A stretch of 64,000 nt of DNA from Pollenia angustigena (Eukaryota; Arthropoda; Insecta; Diptera; Polleniidae). Positions 12,387-21,854 of the stretch are shown piece by piece. The notes under the pieces are model-generated. The model was not told the origin of the DNA and searched no databases. It worked only from the letters and a program-made list of their open reading frames with translations. The position numbers and the translations under genes were made by a program. Each line of letters starts with the position of its first letter. Position 1 is the first letter of the stretch. The stretch lies in contig OV884059.1 in the NCBI GenBank assembly GCA_930367215.1, forward strand, positions 240,993,803-241,057,802, in the 5' to 3' direction.

Positions 12387-12809
12387 TAATTAGTATTGTG
12401 GTAGTTTTATTGAACTATTTATTGTTTTTAATCCAAATTTTTCAATATTTTTAATCAGGCTTAAGTTCATAAAATTTAATTTTCATTAAAAAAGCAAATT
12501 TCGATCTACCAAATGTTAAAATACAATTTGGTTTAAGGATTGATGTTTGACTATTGACGTCAGCAGTCGTCGATGGCTGCGAGTGTAAGACGGCAAAACA
12601 CTCTGAAGAGATCGAGTGGTAGCGATCGATACATGTCAGGGTAACCAGCCGCCTGGGTTCGAATCTCAGGCCAGTCGCCTGGGTTCGAATCTCAGGTCAG
12701 TCAAGAATGAATGATTATCAATAACAATTTTAATTAATTTTCATGGTGTAAAATTCCTTTTTTCATAAAAATAATTTAATGAAAATTAAATTTGATGAAC
12801 TTAAGCCTG
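12387..12809 (+). mobile_element. tRNA-core repeat element, copy 1 (14-bp target duplication)
   Basis: GTTTTCAATAACAA flanks the unit at 12373-12386 and 12810-12823. Inside, inverted arms AGGCTTAAGTTCAT (about 12457 and 12796) enclose a core. The core has a Pol III-like pair: an A-box-like GATCGAGTGGTAGCGATCG near 12609 and B boxes GGGTTCGAATCTC near 12656 and 12682 (a 27-bp duplication). The promoter-like pair resembles the D- and T-arms of a Ser/Leu-type tRNA. The long target duplication fits LINE-type integration; the arms fit a foldback element. Related copies: 24947-25470 (-), 25478-25835 (-) and 53308-53910 (+). Confidence 0.7.
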
Positions 12810-12869
12810 GTTTTCAATAACAACTAACAAATGGTTAAGGTCCATTCAGTATCATAAAATATACACTTA

Positions 12870-13453
12870 TGGTGTTTTCTTTTCTAAAAATATAATATAT
12901 TTATAATGTAATATATTTAACAGGTTACACGTACCCTTACAAAATGATACATGTTTCTAAATTACAATGAACAACATAATAGCTACGTTTGACACTCAAC
13001 ACTAATGTGTATTTAGCGTGTTAAATATTGAATGCAAAGTTTGTACTAAAATCGATATTCACCAAGCTTGTAGAAATTTTCAAAATTAAATTTTCTTTGA
13101 ATTCCAATAAGCGTTTACAGCACTGATTTTCAAAAATAATTATTAAATAAAAGTAAAACAAAAGATAAAAAGTTTTTTTATCCATCACAATATAATCATA
13201 AATCAGAATACAACACAAATTATACGCAAAAACAAGAAAAAATGTACATAACGCAGATGCAAAAAATGGTATTATCTCACACTCAATTAAAACTGGGGGT
13301 AAAAAATGGAACAAATTTGCCATTTATATTTGCCACATATTTAGAAAGGAAAACGACAACTTCTCACACTTTTGCATATTTTTTTAGAATAGAACAAAAA
13401 CCCGCGCGAATGGTAGCATACATGGAACATTTTTGTCAGACAAGAAAACACCA
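12870..13453. mobile_element. TTA-target element with TGGTGTTTTCTT ends (584 bp)
   Basis: TGGTGTTTTCTTTTCT starts the element and AAGAAAACACCA ends it. TTA flanks at 12867-12869 and 13454-13456. The interior carries small open frames on both strands (13242-13457 +, 13021-13323 -) with no recognised domain, so I do not call a gene. A 205-bp relative is at 16684-16888. Confidence 0.75.
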
Positions 13454-13751
13454 TTAGAGAAAAAATATGAGGTGCTATGATCAGAGACAAAATGTATGTG
13501 CATTTGTGTATGTCTTCAGTCTATGATGACGTAGAAAAAAATTCACCGAAATTTCATATTTCATGTTTGGCATAACTAGCTATATATACCTCTAGTAGAT
13601 CGTAGTTCCAAATAATTTTTTAATTATACTTATTTGTCCAGTTATGTGGTACTAATGTGTTACCGTTTTTTTAAAAACTGTTTGAGTGAAAACATGTCAC
13701 CCCATTATGCCGTTCGGATACAACACCTCTGATTTCAATGACATTCACCAC

Positions 13752-14259
13752 TAGGAATGGGCAAAAAATATTGATGTATCAAAATATCGATATTTAAAAA
13801 AAATAATCAATATATATTTAATATACCGATATATCCATGTATCGATATTGAAATTCGATAGTATTCGATATTTTTTGAAGTCAGTCTTCATTAAAAACAC
13901 AAAATTTTAGACTTTTTTCAAACAATATGTTTTTTTTAAGAATTGGCAATACTGCATGCACTATATGTTTTTTTAAACTAATATGAAGATCTAAACTGAT
14001 TGGCATCTACAAGAAGAAGAAACAAGAAAAATTCGGGGTTTTCACATTGCAGATTTCTAATTAAAACAGAAAAGTCAAACGACCCTGAATATATTTCTAA
14101 TAATAATAAGATTTATGCATATATATTTATTTTTTAATTTGGTAGTAGTTTCACCAAAATACATTCAATATATCGATATATCACTATTTTTGAAATAATA
14201 AATATCGATTATCTTAACAAATATATTTTGTATATATTTTTTCAATTTCCCCATCCCAA
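13752..14259. mobile_element. hAT-like MITE with ATCGATA-rich ends
   Basis: The left end is TAGGAATGGGCAAAAAATAT; the right end on the opposite strand is TTGGGATGGGGAAATTGAAA. The flanks TTCACCAC (13744-13751) and TCCACCAC (14260-14267) match at 7 of 8 bases. Both subterminal regions hold repeated ATCGATAT/ATATCGAT words, a layout known for hAT subterminal repeats. The interior (TTTTCACATTGCAGATTTCT and neighbours) is shared, inverted, with the 27464-32294 element. Confidence 0.75.
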
Positions 14260-14274
14260 TCCACCACAACTGTC

Positions 14275-14815
14275 GTGTGTTATTGGTGAGTGGCAGAAAT
14301 TAATCCCTACCTCCCCTTGTGGTCCTATTTTTGAAAAACTGTATAGCTTATGTGTCCATATAGATATGGATCTATCTATGGCTTAAATTTTATTAAAATC
14401 GGTTTGAAGTGCAAAAATTGGCCCTATCTCCCCTCGTGGTCCTATATTCTGAAAAATGCATACCTTTTGTGTCCATATAGATATGGTTATATCTATGTTT
14501 TTAATTTCATTAAAATCGGTTTGATAGTTTCTGAGAGGAAGAAATTTTCCCTTATTTTCCCTCGTGGTCTTATTATTCGACCCATTTTCAATATGCTTGG
14601 TCCATGTGCCAATAAGAACCTATGTCCAAAATTTTATCAAATTATCTCCAAAATTGCGACCTGTACTTTGCGCACATGGACTAACGATGTCCGTGAAGTG
14701 ATTCTGAGTCGATCCGTATACTTTAAGGTGGGTCTATGACCAATATTTTAAGGTGTTACACACATCAGCACAAATGTTCCACTATTGTGCTGTGGGTATA
14801 AATAAAAAGTTAATT
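14275..14815 (+). repeat. Dispersed fly repeat with two to three ~113-bp units
   Basis: Units contain CTCCCCTCGTGGTCCTAT, TGTCCATATAGATATGG and ATTAAAATCGGTTTGA. They are followed by the 'GATTCTGAGTCGATCC ... AAGGTGGGTCTATGACCAA ... GTGCTGTGGGTATAAA' tail. A 129-codon frame (14350-14739) follows the repeat and is not considered a gene. A related tail is at 26500-26715. Confidence 0.7.
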
Positions 14816-14929
14816 ACTGGAGAATTTTGTTAATAACTTGACCCCAGCGCTATTTACCGGGTCAAATTTTTATCAGGAAAACTATTTTTGTTTAAGAACA
14901 ATTTTCGATTTCTAGTTGAACTGTTAATT

Positions 14930-15230
14930 TTCAATTTTTGATATTCTTTAATTGGGCTTGAGTTCATTAAATTTAATTTGTCATAAAATTATTTTCACTG
15001 AGGGAAGGAATTTTACAACTTGGAATTTTTATTAAAATTTATTTATAATTTTTCTTGGCTGAGCTGGGATTTGAGCCCGGGTTGATCTTTACATGTTTCA
15101 AGAAACACCACTTTCTATCGTCAGAAGATATTTGTGTTCTACCCACTGCACCACTCACTGCGGTGCCCGTTAGCCAACAGTCAAACATCAATCTTTAACC
15201 AGTAATACTGGTGGTTCGAAATTTGCCGTT
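14930..15230 (-). mobile_element. tRNA-core repeat element with a different core
   Basis: The AT-rich body ('GGGCTTGAGTTCATTAAATT', 'GGAATTTTACAAC', 'CAGTCAAACATCAATC') matches the 12387-12809 family. The tRNA-like core differs. On the minus strand it reads an A-box-like GGTGCAGTGGGTAGAAC near 15150 and a B-box-like CGGGCTCAAATCCC near 15070. It is therefore a relative carrying another tRNA-like module. Exact ends were not resolved. Confidence 0.6.
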
Positions 15231-15673
15231 ATTATCACTTAAATTTCAAAATTTTTTTTAATTTTTGCTTAATAAATATAATAAGTGAATTTTAGCCAAA
15301 CCGTACCATAAATAAAAAAAAGTGTAATATCATGACAACACTGCCACCTATCGGAATTAAACTTAAGAGTAACCTGGCTCCCGACTTAAATAAATTATTA
15401 TCCAAGATTGGTGTCAATCGGTCCAGCGGTTCTAGAGTTTTAGGAACACATACACGCACAATCGTTTTTATATATACATATATAAAGATTATGTCTTGTT
15501 GTATAAGGAACTCCTATTCGAAATAAATACAAATACAATTACCGGAAATTGGGAATTGAATACAAATTTTCCGGGAACAAATGCTATTAACGTGTTTGCA
15601 GAGCAAAAAATAATTTTATGTCAAATATAAACATAAAAGTTATCGTTTAACTGTTAACAAATGTATTAGTAAC

Positions 15674-15790
15674 GGCCAATTTCACCAACAGCAGCTATAT
15701 TTAATTATCACTTTTAACTCTCAAAAGCATATTGTTAAATGGAAGTTAAAGTAAATTTAGTTTCAACTGAACTTAATGAAATTGGCCGTT
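15674..15790. mobile_element. Small foldback MITE, CCAATTTCACCAA family
   Basis: ACGGCCAATTTCACCAA at the left is inverted at the right (TTAATGAAATTGGCCGT), with TA on both sides. A relative is at 44036-44152. About 115 bp, no ORF. Confidence 0.6.
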
Positions 15791-15799
15791 AATACAACA

Positions 15800-16680
15800 A
15801 AAATATTTTTGAGTTACAGCAATTTTATTCAATAAAAAAAATTTGATAAATCTTCGGCTAACCCCCTACCAGCACATTTTACAGGCGAGACAAAATACTT
15901 TTTATATATTTGATATTTGCAGCTTGAGAGGAAACCCAAAAATAAAGTTAGTTTTACACACTTCAAGACTCAAATTAAAAAAAACCTACATGCTGTTCGA
16001 CGAGACGAATCTTTCTCTACCGCAAGGCATCAAAATCTCAAAGGAAGTGCTTACAACTTAAATATCAACGTTTTACTTGTATCTACTACATACATACTTG
16101 TAATAATATTTGTACACCAATTTAAACTTTAAAGATAAAAAAAACAGTGTCACAAAAGGAACCTGAAGTCAAACACGTTTGTTATGCGAAATAAATATTA
16201 TTGTACGAAAAACCCATAAAAATTTTTGTTTACTATCGTTTCATTTTCTGTTCGTGATATATCCGCTTCCGCCTGTTTTCGTTTGTGTTTCCCAAGTCGA
16301 TTTTTAATAACGTTTCAGAATTTTTAAGTGTTTTGCTGTTGTTGACATTTATGGCTTTATTGAAATCTGCACATGCAAATTGTTGTTTAGTTTATTACCC
16401 GAAGAATATGTTAAAATATCTAAAAACACTCTAATATCATTTGGTAAGTCGTTTTAATGTCGCAAAATAAAAATAAGTCGCCATGAACAAAAACACTGAA
16501 TACGAAAATATAATGAATAGCTGGTCCTAATCGTGGCAAATAAGTTATGTACAGTCACGGGACCATATAAAGTTAAAGTTTTTCTTTGCGTGTAAGCAGC
16601 GAACTAAATATTACAGTCAAACTTCCTTACAAATACAGAAATAACTCTTTTTTAATTGTAATTTAACAAAATTAGGTGCT
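15800..16680. other. Gene-free stretch
   Basis: Two overlapping short frames (15843-16132) lack any recognised motif. Nothing else identified. Confidence 0.4.
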
Positions 16681-16683
16681 TTA

Positions 16684-16888
16684 TGGTGTTTTCTTTTCTA
16701 CAAAAAATGTGACATTTTATTTAAAAAAAAAAAATGCAATTTGGAGTCTGTTTCTTAAAAATTTTGCTCCCGTATTTTTAGAATAAAACAACCCACCCTT
16801 TTTTGGAAGGAAAATTTTTATGAAACAGACACCAAATTGCATTTTTTTAAATAAAATGTCACACTTTTTTGTAGAAAAGAAAACACCA
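16684..16888. mobile_element. TTA-target palindromic MITE (205 bp)
   Basis: TGGTGTTTTCTTTTCTAC at the left is mirrored by GTAGAAAAGAAAACACCA at the right. The arms continue with ATGTGACATTTTATTT and GCAATTTGG words. TTA flanks at 16681-16683 and 16889-16891. It shares ends with 12870-13453. Confidence 0.85.
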
Positions 16889-17179
16889 TTAGTTTGGATT
16901 ACACTCTTCAAAGTGCGTTTCAAAATTCTCAAAAAAGCAGCTTTGAAGCCTTCTGCGTTAAGTATCGTTAAGTGTCATCTACATTTTAAGAATAAATGCA
17001 TCGTTATAAAATGCTTGATAAAGTGGTGGGAAGAATCCAACACTGCTTTTCTTTTTATTACTCCTTCTTCAACTAAAACATTATTCAATAAAACTGCTAC
17101 GTCGCACACTGGGTTATTGGGTATCAAAACTGTGGATTAATTAAAAAATTAATTTTGAAATAACACTCGAATACTTACT

Positions 17180-17333
17180 GCCTGTTTAACGATATCGAAC
17201 GGCATCGGTCGCATAGAAAATTACATTTAAAACAAAAACAAAAATCGAACATTGTTCGAAGTTTGTTTTTGTTTTTAATGTTATTTTCTATGCGAACGAT
17301 GACGTTCGAAATCCATGAACAGGCTGTTAATAA
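17180..17333. mobile_element. Palindromic foldback MITE
   Basis: Inverted arms: GCATAGAAAATTACATTTAA at the left faces TTAATGTTATTTTCTATGC at the right, around a centre CGAACATTGTTCG. The ends GCCTGTTTAACG/TGAACAGGC are inverted. Target duplication not resolved. Confidence 0.7.
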
Positions 17334-17529
17334 CAATAGAAACTACACATAATTCTGCGTCACTAACCGAAAAAATAACGGCTCTAAGTTGTATAGTGAA
17401 GCTGCATTATGTTTTTGAATTTACACTTTTATTCTTTGTTCACTTGCGCTCGCTGTAAAATTGATATTTTAAGTTTAAAAAAGTGTGTCTTCGATAAAAA
17501 AAAACTTCAAGTGAAATTTAAATCTGAGT

Positions 17530-17626
17530 ATGGAGCCTTCAACTTCAGGTATTGAACTATTTTTCAGATACAAGTATTACAGGAAAAAAAGTGATTTAAT
17601 ATTTTAAATTATTTTTTTGTTCATAG
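17530..17626 (+). other. Possible first exon and 78-bp intron of the Transib relic
   Basis: An ATG at 17530 opens six codons (M-E-P-S-T-S). These are followed by a donor-like AG|GTATTG at 17549 and an acceptor-like TTTGTTCATAG ending at 17626. It lies about 0.5 kb upstream of the RAG1-like frame. The downstream reading soon meets a stop, so this is a weak suggestion only. Confidence 0.2.
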
Positions 17627-18111
17627 TCCCCAAAATGTGCATATTTGGGGTATATATTTGGACATATTGTTAATTATCGGACTAGATCGGGCTCTGATTT
17701 TTTTTTTTTTTTTTTTTATTTTGCGGATTGTAGACGATGTTTCTGCAAAAAGTTGAGCTGCGCTTTTGTGGCATATTTGATTAATTCTGCTTTTTGTTCA
17801 TTATGTCAGTGGTCAAAAATGATCAATTTCCGCGCATGTTTTTTGTTGCTGGCGTTTTGCGTATCTGTTTTGTTCTGTTATTGATATTTATTATTTGTTT
17901 TGTGTTGTTGTTGTATAACTGATTTGTGATGCTCAGAGTTCCCAGTTTTATTTTATACCTTATCCCCAATTTGCGATTTTTCATCCCCAAAAAACCCCAA
18001 AACTGAGAGCTCTGGTGATGCTGTTGTGATGGTTTATTATTTGTTTTGTGTTGTTGTTTCCAGTGTTTGCCTTCCAGTTTTTGAGTGCCTTCTTCATTTG
18101 TCATATAAACT

Positions 18112-19211
18112 GCCAATCAAAAAATGGCAAGCTAGATCAGACTCCGAAAAGCAAATTGTCGAAAAAACTAAAGCAGAAATTCAAAAACAATTTAAAGAGA
18201 AAACTGGTTTAATTGTTGATCGTCCAAAACCCGGATTCGGTAACTCCAATGACGGAAATATGGCCAGGCGTTTTTTTCAGAATGCCCCTGCAAATAATAG
18301 GACCAGTCCAAACACGCGTGTAAAGAGTAGTCCACAAGGGACCAGGACTAGTCCAAAACTAACCCAAACGTATGGAAAAAACCTGGTCTATTTAACATTA
18401 CGATGTCCTAGGAGAGGACCATATAACCCACCTTTGGACCACTAAGGAGTAGTTTTAAAACTACTCCATGGTACACTCAAAAGGGTTAGTTTTGAAATCG
18501 TTTAAAAACAAAAGCATGTCGTTAAAACACGAAGACATGTCGTCTCACTACAAACAGTTTTTAACAATGACATGGTCCATGCTTGCATTACATCGGACCA
18601 GTCCATGGAGTAGTCCATTTTATCAAAATGGACCAGGTGGTCCAATTTTATTTGCAGGGGCGGAACTATCAGCGGAAATTACGAAAATTAACGTTAATTT
18701 AATAGTCAGAATGCATAATATACTGATTGTTGTTTCTTGTGGTCATGAAGTAAATGTACATAAGTTTCGGGAATATGCACATGAAACGGCTAGAATCTTT
18801 GTAGAAAATTATCCGTGGTACTATATGCCCCCAACATTGCATAAATTTTTTATTCACGGACCTGAAATAGTAGCATATGCATTGTTACCGATTGGTCAAT
18901 TATCGGAAGAAGCGCAGGAAGCTACCAACAAAGATTTCAAAAAATGCAGAGAGTGTTATTCTAGAAAAATGAATCGACAAAAGTCGAATCAAGACGTTTT
19001 TAATATGATGCTGATTAATTCTAATCCAATAATATCAAGCAGGAGAAAATTGCCTGAAAAAAAATTACACAGCCTACCAAAAACGGCTTTGGATATGTTA
19101 CAATCTCCATCCTTAAATTTGGCAAACGCTTATGCCAGAGACAATAATAGTGCTCATGGCAGTGATTCCGACGAGGAAGATGGTGACGATGATAGCAATG
19201 ATGATGCATAA
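18112..19211 (+). pseudogene. Transib/RAG1-like transposase C-terminal relic
   Basis: This is the catalytic C-terminal part of a transposase of the Transib family, from which the RAG1 recombinase core descends. Before the inserted MITE: KKWQARSDSEKQIVEK, then GLIVDRPKPGFGNSNDGN and ARRFFQN. After it: SAEITKINVNLIVRMHN, NVHKFREYAHETARIF, YYMPPTLHKFFIHGPEI, then LLPIGQLSEEAQEATNK and RKMNRQKSNQDVF. The stretch HKFFIHGPEI...SEEAQEATNKDFKK lines up with the RAG1 region HKTLAHVPEI...SEGNESGNKLFRR, which holds the third catalytic acidic residue (a Glu), and that Glu is present here. The acidic tail ends in DSDEEDGDDDSNDDA. The two halves are in different frames and the first two catalytic Asp regions are not found, so it is dead. 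Family assignment is from my reading, not a search. Confidence 0.7.
18285..18660 (+). mobile_element. CCCCTGCAAATA MITE inside the Transib relic, copy 1
   Basis: CCCCTGCAAATA at the left is mirrored by TATTTGCAGGGG at the right. The interior has repeated GGACCAGTCC, CCATGG and a perfect 22-bp palindrome at 18446-18467 (GGAGTAGTTTT and its inverse). It separates two adjacent conserved blocks of the transposase. Apart from a 2-bp GC shared at the borders, no target duplication is visible. The second copy is 61661-62034. Confidence 0.8.
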
Positions 19212-19319
19212 TTAATTGATTGTAATGAAATTTATAATGAAATGTTTGTTTTTTTATTTAAAATAATAAATAATCGAATTATCGCAAAATTTAATTTTTT
19301 CTGCATATTTTAGGGTAAT

Positions 19320-19785
19320 ATACAGAAAAACCTGTAACATCGATATCTCGCTAACTAAGGGAGTTATCGATTACTTCATTTTAGTTTTCCGCCTAATTTG
19401 AGAAGCACGACAAAACAAAATTATCTGGTCTAGTAAAACGCTGAAAAGTTATCATATTGTTTAAAACTTCAAAGCCAGATATCTCGATAACAAAGCGAGT
19501 TATCGATAATTCTTACTTAATTTTTTCGGTTTATTTTGAGGTATTCTCTAAGAAAATGAAACGGTAAAAAGTTATCGATTTTTTTTAAACTTCAACTCCA
19601 GATATCTTGATAACAAAACGAATTATCGATAATTCTTACTTAATTTTTTGGGTTAATTTTGAGGTATTCTCTAAGAAAATAAAACGGTAAAAAGTTATCG
19701 ATTTTTTTTAAACTTCAACTCCAGATATCTCGATAACTAAACGAGTTATCGATAATTTTTATAAAATTTTTTCGGCTTATTTTGA
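19320..19785. repeat. ~123-bp tandem array with TATCGATA palindromes
   Basis: TATCGATA occurs at 19501, 19624 and 19747 (steps of 123), with a diverged TATCGATT at 19365. Other shared words are CAGATATCTCGATAAC and GGTATTCTCTAAGAAAAT. TATCGATA is the known binding octamer (DRE) of the insect factor DREF. Whether it acts here is unknown. Confidence 0.85.
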
Positions 19786-19789
19786 GGTG

Positions 19790-21150
19790 TTCTAAACAAA
19801 ATACCCCAGTGTGCGTCGTGTGACATTTTCATTCACTTGACAAGTGAGACTGCTTAAGGGTAAAAAATGCATAAGAATTTAATTTATATTTTTAATATAT
19901 TTTCACTATAAAGAAAAGTTTAGTGTATGGAAATTCATTATGATAAGGTTAAATTACAATACAATTTAAGCGAAAAAGCATTTTTTTTAATAAACTCATA
20001 ATATATAGTGTTTCCCTGTATAGAAGTTCACTATTCACTAAGTAGCGCTTTGTGGTTGTATGTTTTGTTAAATGAGTTGATAGTACAACTTCTGTTAACC
20101 AATTGTCGTTTTGACGAAATATTACTAGAGCCTATTTGTAGCCTTAATCTTGTGCTGCAGTAGCTGATGCTGGTCGTAAAAACATTATCCATAATCCTAA
20201 TAGGATAGAAAATCGGTTGTAGTGTGTTGTCTGACATTGTAAGTCCCGATGGAGATGCTAACTATGCACAAAAACACTTTGTGTAGAACGAAATTGGTTT
20301 AGTCAATTTCATAGTTTAAACGCCCATTGTCCCCATGTGGAGACATCCATTTTTCTAAAAAAAACAACAAAAAATGTAAACTTTTTTTCAATGAATTCCT
20401 TTTATTTAATCCAGGCTTAAAAAAAAACAACAAAAAAACGGGTTTTTACTAGCAGTTTCTTCTTTGGCGTTAAAGGGTTAATGTATGAAATTAAAAAAAA
20501 AACTCTAAACTTATAATCTTAAAAAAAAATTGTTTCAAAACTTATCGATTCCACACTTAAACCAAGGCTATTCAACCAAAATTGTTATATTTAATAAAAG
20601 AGTACAATACCGGCGCTTGTTTCTATATTTTATACAACTAAAATTTCACAAATTTTGTAGATGAAATCAAATTCTTTGTGGAAAAGATTTTTGAAATTTT
20701 GTTTGCTTTCCATTTTTGTTTGATGACTGTGTTGCACATTTGTTGTACTGAAATAAATATTATGCAGAATAAAATTATTAAAAAAAATCATAAATACTTG
20801 AAATATTTTTTCGCAACTATAATGGGGTAAACTCATTTAAGCAAGAGAAACTAAACACAAATTCATTTTGCACACTAAGTGCACTTAAAAAATTTTGCAT
20901 TAAAACTTTTACAAACTCGTTAAATTTATTGTGAAAAGCAGGAAAAAAGCAGAAAAAATATTTTAACACAAGTCCTTGGGCAAAAAAGTCAAAAGAATTT
21001 AGTAACAAATATTTAAAAACAAGCACTATTAAAATGAATAAATGCAATTTTAAATGTTCAAAACGTTTAAAATTACAGAAAATCCAAATATTTTGCAGAT
21101 TTAGCATTAAAATTTCTCAAAAAAAAAAAAAAATTATAGGCCCCTCTCAC
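19790..21150. other. Gene-free AT-rich DNA
   Basis: Only short frames without recognised motifs (for example 20031-20237 and 20817-21107, both - strand). An A-run is at 21118-21133. Nothing identified. Confidence 0.45.
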
Positions 21151-21164
21151 ATTTTTCTAATTCA

Positions 21165-21640
21165 TCAAACACAAGTAAGAAAGCACAGTCGGTAAATCCC
21201 GACCATAGGATATTCTACACCAAAGTATAGAAACAAATTTTTCTGGGAGTACCATATATAAGACCCAAACGTTCTTTGTGCCGAATATTATTTTGATATC
21301 ATCATCTACATCAATGAGATTTTTTGGACCTACCAGTACCCATGTTGAGTTAGAACTTTTCGCATCGAAAAGATGTGAAAAAAATATTCCATCGTTTCTC
21401 GGAATTGAAGAAAAAAATGTGTCTGTAACTCGAGTCAAAAACTATCAAAAGAGTTTACGTCGTTACGTTATAACTGTCAAAACATTGCACTCGAAGCCGA
21501 TGTGACATTGCAGAAGTTGAGAACGACAGTCGCTCAAATCGTTGACGGCGATCAAAATTTACAAAAATCGAAAAATTTTCAACGACGGCGGCGAACATAC
21601 AACCGTCGATTATATCAAATAATGTAAAGTGCGAGTTTAA
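21165..21640. repeat. Dispersed repeat fragment upstream of the LINE
   Basis: It starts with ACAAGTAAGAAAGCACAGTC and 'AAATCCCGACCATAGGATA', a format like the fly repeats that begin 'AAGTAAGAGTGC'. Overlapping frames on both strands (21157-21438 -, 21278-21505 +) show no known domain and look incidental. Confidence 0.4.
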
Positions 21641-21854
21641 TGTTTGTTGTTTGCAAACGAGCTTTAAAAACATTCGTATATTTTATAAAAATGTTAAAAT
21701 CAAAAAAATGTGCCAAGAACAAAATATTATTATTATTCTTTGTATTTTGTATTTTGCATTTTTAATTGTTGTTTAGTGTTGAAATTTTTTTCTCGCCCCA
21801 TTTTAATTCGTGAGTTTATTTGATAGATCAAAGCGGGAACTTTATTCACAAAAA

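Noticed and set aside
12600..12700. Possible functional tRNA gene
   Set aside because: A- and B-box-like motifs exist but no paired acceptor stem. The same core recurs in dispersed copies, so it is a repeat-borne tRNA-like module.
13021..13323. 100-codon hydrophobic minus frame
   Set aside because: AT-rich sequence gives Phe/Ile/Leu runs by chance, and the region is inside a TTA-target element.
14350..14739. 129-codon open frame on +
   Set aside because: It lies within a dispersed fly repeat with ~113-bp units. Coding potential is incidental.
17645..17884. 79-codon Cys-rich frame upstream of the Transib relic
   Set aside because: It contains a poly-T derived Phe run and no ordered Cys/His spacing, so it is not taken as a zinc finger.
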